This document shows, piece by piece, positions 62,270 to 64,000 of a stretch of DNA of 64,000 nucleotides. The notes below the pieces were generated by a model. The model had not been told where the DNA came from. It saw only the letters and a program-made list of their open reading frames with translations, and made no database searches. The position numbers and the translations under genes were made by a program. Location: the NCBI GenBank assembly GCA_958299035.1, contig CATQJL010000316.1, positions 92,836,443 through 92,900,442 of the forward strand. Reading direction: 5' to 3'. Numbering within the stretch: position 1 is the stretch's first letter; each line of letters begins with the position of its first letter. The stretch comes from Cylicocyclus nassatus (taxonomy: Eukaryota > Nematoda > Chromadorea > Rhabditida > Strongylidae).

Positions 62270-64000
62270 CTGGAATCGTGAATTTTTGAAGGAATATGGG
62301 TGGGTATATTTTGAGAATCGTTGTTTTTGCGAGCCTGCAAGGGTACTCGGACCCGACCTCTGGGACTGGCCTGGAGTTTTGTATTAGATTTCTCACTTTC
62401 CAATAGAGCAGTACTAGTCCTGGAAACATTTGACGTTTCTGGAATCGTGAATTTTTGAAGGAATATGGGTGGGTATATATTGAGAATCGTTGTTTTTTGC
62501 GAGCCATTGCAAAGGTACTCGGACCCGACCTCTGGGACTGGCCTGGAGTTTTGTATTAGATTTCTCACTTCCAATAGAGCAGTACTAGTCCTGGAAACAT
62601 TTGACGTTTCTGGAATCGCGAATTTTTGAAGGAATATGGGTGGGTATATATTGAGAATCGTTGTTTTTTGCGAGCCATTGCAAAGGTACTCGGACCCGAC
62701 CTCTGGGACTGGCCTGGAGTTTTATATTAGATTTCTCACTTTCCAATAGAGCAGTACTAGTCCTGGAAACATTTGACGTTTCCGGAATCGTGAATTTTTG
62801 AAGGAATATGGGTGGGTATATTTTGAGAATCGTTGTTTTTGCGAGCCATTGCAAAGGTACTCGGACCCGACCTCTGGGACTGGCCTGGAGTTTGTATTAG
62901 ATTTCTCACTTTCCAATAGAGCGGTACTAGTCCTGAAAACATTTGACGTTTCCGGAATCGTGAATTTTTGAAGGAATATGGTTGGGTATATCTTGAGAAT
63001 CGTTGTTTTTTGCGAGCCATTGCAAAGGTACTCGGACCCGACCTTTGGGACTGGCCTGGAGTTTTGTATTAGATTTCTCACTTTCCAATAGAGCAGTACT
63101 AGTCCTGGAAACATTTGACGTTTCTGGAATCGTGAATTTTTGAAGGAATATGGGTGGGTATATATTGAGAATCGTTGTTTTTTGCGAGCCATTGCAAAGG
63201 TACTCGGACCCGACCTCTGGGACTGGCCTGGAGTTTTGTATTAGATTTCTCACTTTCCAATAGAGCAGTACTAGTCCTGGAAACATTTGACGTTTCTGGA
63301 ATCGTGAATTTTTGAAGGAATATGGGTGGGTATATTTTGAGAATCGTTGTTTTTGCGAGCCTGCAAGGGTACTCGGACCCGACCTCTGGGACTGGCCTGG
63401 AGTTTTGTATTAGATTTCTCACTTTCCAATAGAGCAGTACTAGTCCTGGAAACATTTGACGTTTCTGGAATCGTGAATTTTTGAAGGAATATGGGTGGGT
63501 ATATATTGAGAATCGTTGTTTTTTGCGAGCCATTGCAAAGGTACTCGGACCCGACCTCTGGGACTGGCCTGGAGTTTTGTATTAGATTTCTCACTTCCAA
63601 TAGAGCAGTACTAGTCCTGGAAACATTTGACGTTTCTGGAATCGTGAATTTTTGAAGGAATATGGGTGGGTATATATTGAGAATCGTTGTTTTTTGCGAG
63701 CCATTGCAAAGGTACTCGGACCCGACCTCTGGGACTGGCCTGGAGTTTTATATTAGATTTCTCACTTTCCAATAGAGCAGTACTAGTCCTGGAAACATTT
63801 GACGTTTCCGGAATCGTGAATTTTTGAAGGAATATGGGTGGGTATATTTTGAGAATCGTTGTTTTTGCGAGCCTGCAAGGGTACTCGGACCCGACCTCTG
63901 GGACTGGCCTGGAGTTTTGTATTAGATTTCTCACTTTCCAATAGAGCAGTACTAGTCCTGGAAACATTTGACGTTTCCGGAATCGTGAATTTTTGAAGGA
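62270..64000 (+). repeat. Terminal tract with a 1,876-bp (11-mer) repeat
   Basis: From about 62,847 to the window end the order repeats 60,971-62,124 at an offset of 1,876 bp; GGAGTTTGTATT is at 61,012 and 62,888, and CTCACTTCC at 61,715 and 63,591. The left junction monomer near 62,821-62,852 is a hybrid: TATATTTTGAG and a five-T run from a D monomer joined to a GAGCCATTG tail from type A. GAATCGCGAA near 62,616 is a private change. The array continues past the window. Confidence 0.83.

Larger units (their letters stand above)
1..64000 (+). repeat. Satellite DNA array, 169-172 bp monomer
   Basis: The whole window is one head-to-tail tandem repeat. Taking GGTACTCGG as the monomer start, successive starts at 43, 214, 386, 557, 728 and 899 are 171, 172, 171, 171 and 171 bp apart, and the spacing stays at 169-172 bp to the end. 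No spacer, unique sequence or transposon interrupts it; the only change of orientation is at 24,862-25,341. The monomer is about 43% G+C, with 7 CpG in the 172-bp form. Landmarks within it are an overlapping AGTACT/ACTAGT at positions 69-77, the palindrome TTCCGGAA at 96-103, a T-run at 111-115, GGGTGGGTATATATT at 126-140 and a second T-run at 152-157. Monomer length and HOR organisation are typical of eukaryotic centromeric or pericentromeric satellites; centromere function is inferred, not shown. I do not recognise the family. The strand is arbitrary. Confidence 0.98.

Noticed and set aside
1..64000. Hundreds of minus-strand open frames of 76-544 codons with a recurring 57-residue pattern
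   Set aside because: They are translations of the satellite in its two stop-free frames. They overlap one another, switch frame at every 172- or 169-bp monomer, all end on the same TAG or on the TAA made by the ATTTTACG variant, and lack any domain, regular start context or sign of codon-level constraint.
1..64000. CRISPR array
   Set aside because: The repeat unit is contiguous at 169-172 bp, with no short repeat and unique-spacer alternation and no cas genes.
1..64000. CENP-B box in the monomer
   Set aside because: The pattern TTCG, four bases, A, two bases, CGGG was sought on both strands. The minus strand has CGGG within GGTCGGGTCCGAG, but no TTCG lies at the required distance and the A position is G. 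The TTTTCGG variant near 47.4 and 50.2 kb also fails.
1..64000. Transposon, retroelement or terminal inverted repeats within the array
   Set aside because: Every stretch read aligns with the monomer. No insertion, target-site duplication or foreign sequence was seen; the one inverted segment is satellite itself.
1..64000. tRNA, rRNA or self-cleaving ribozyme (hammerhead) within the monomer
   Set aside because: No tRNA A/B box pair or rRNA-like segment was recognised, and the hammerhead core CTGATGA with its GAAA partner is absent.

Overview
This window is satellite DNA from end to end. A single tandem repeat of 169-172 bp runs head to tail from base 1 to base 64,000, roughly 375 copies by simple division. 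I see no unique sequence, gene, RNA gene or transposon in it. The repeat is about 43% G+C, contains 7 CpG in its 172-bp form, and has no internal spacers. A long, homogeneous array of nucleosome-sized monomers with higher-order repeats (HORs) is typical of a eukaryotic centromere or pericentromere. I do not recognise the repeat and cannot name the species. The near-absence of CpG depletion (observed/expected about 0.9 by hand count) fits a genome with little germline CpG methylation, such as many insects, but is weak evidence.

Four main monomer tails are distinguishable. Type A has six T then GCGAGCCATTG (172 bp). Type B has five T then GCGAGGCATTG (171 bp). Type C has five T then GCCAGCCATTG and is followed by a monomer with a GACCTGAGG front. 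Type D has five T then GCGAGCCTGCAAGG (169 bp). Further variants (GGTTGGG against GGGTGGG, GATG against GACG, TTCTGG against TTCCGG, CAGTAG against CAATAG, GCGGTAC against GCAGTAC) let each monomer be placed in a larger module.

Layout: 1-3,079 is A/B/C monomers with a 1,543-bp (9-mer) period. 3,080-15,407 is a modular HOR of 856-bp and 514-bp subunits with 2,226-bp superunits. Type D first appears at 15,114, and 15,114-20,581 has a period near 1,027 bp. 20,582-33,960 is a 681-bp tetramer family; it contains a 4.76-kb duplication whose two copies are separated by the only inverted segment in the window (24,862-25,341). 33,961-41,273 is a mosaic of the left (C, GATG) and central (D) families. 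41,274-45,190 holds four copies of a 1,024-bp hexamer, one lacking a monomer. 45,191-64,000 is a further A/B/D tract with nested duplications of 685, 1,196, 3,754 and 1,876 bp.

Two of the three minus-strand frames of the monomer lack stop codons, which produces many long but spurious open frames. I found no new protein-coding or RNA system. What is of interest is the record of unequal exchange, gene conversion and one template-switch-like inversion.
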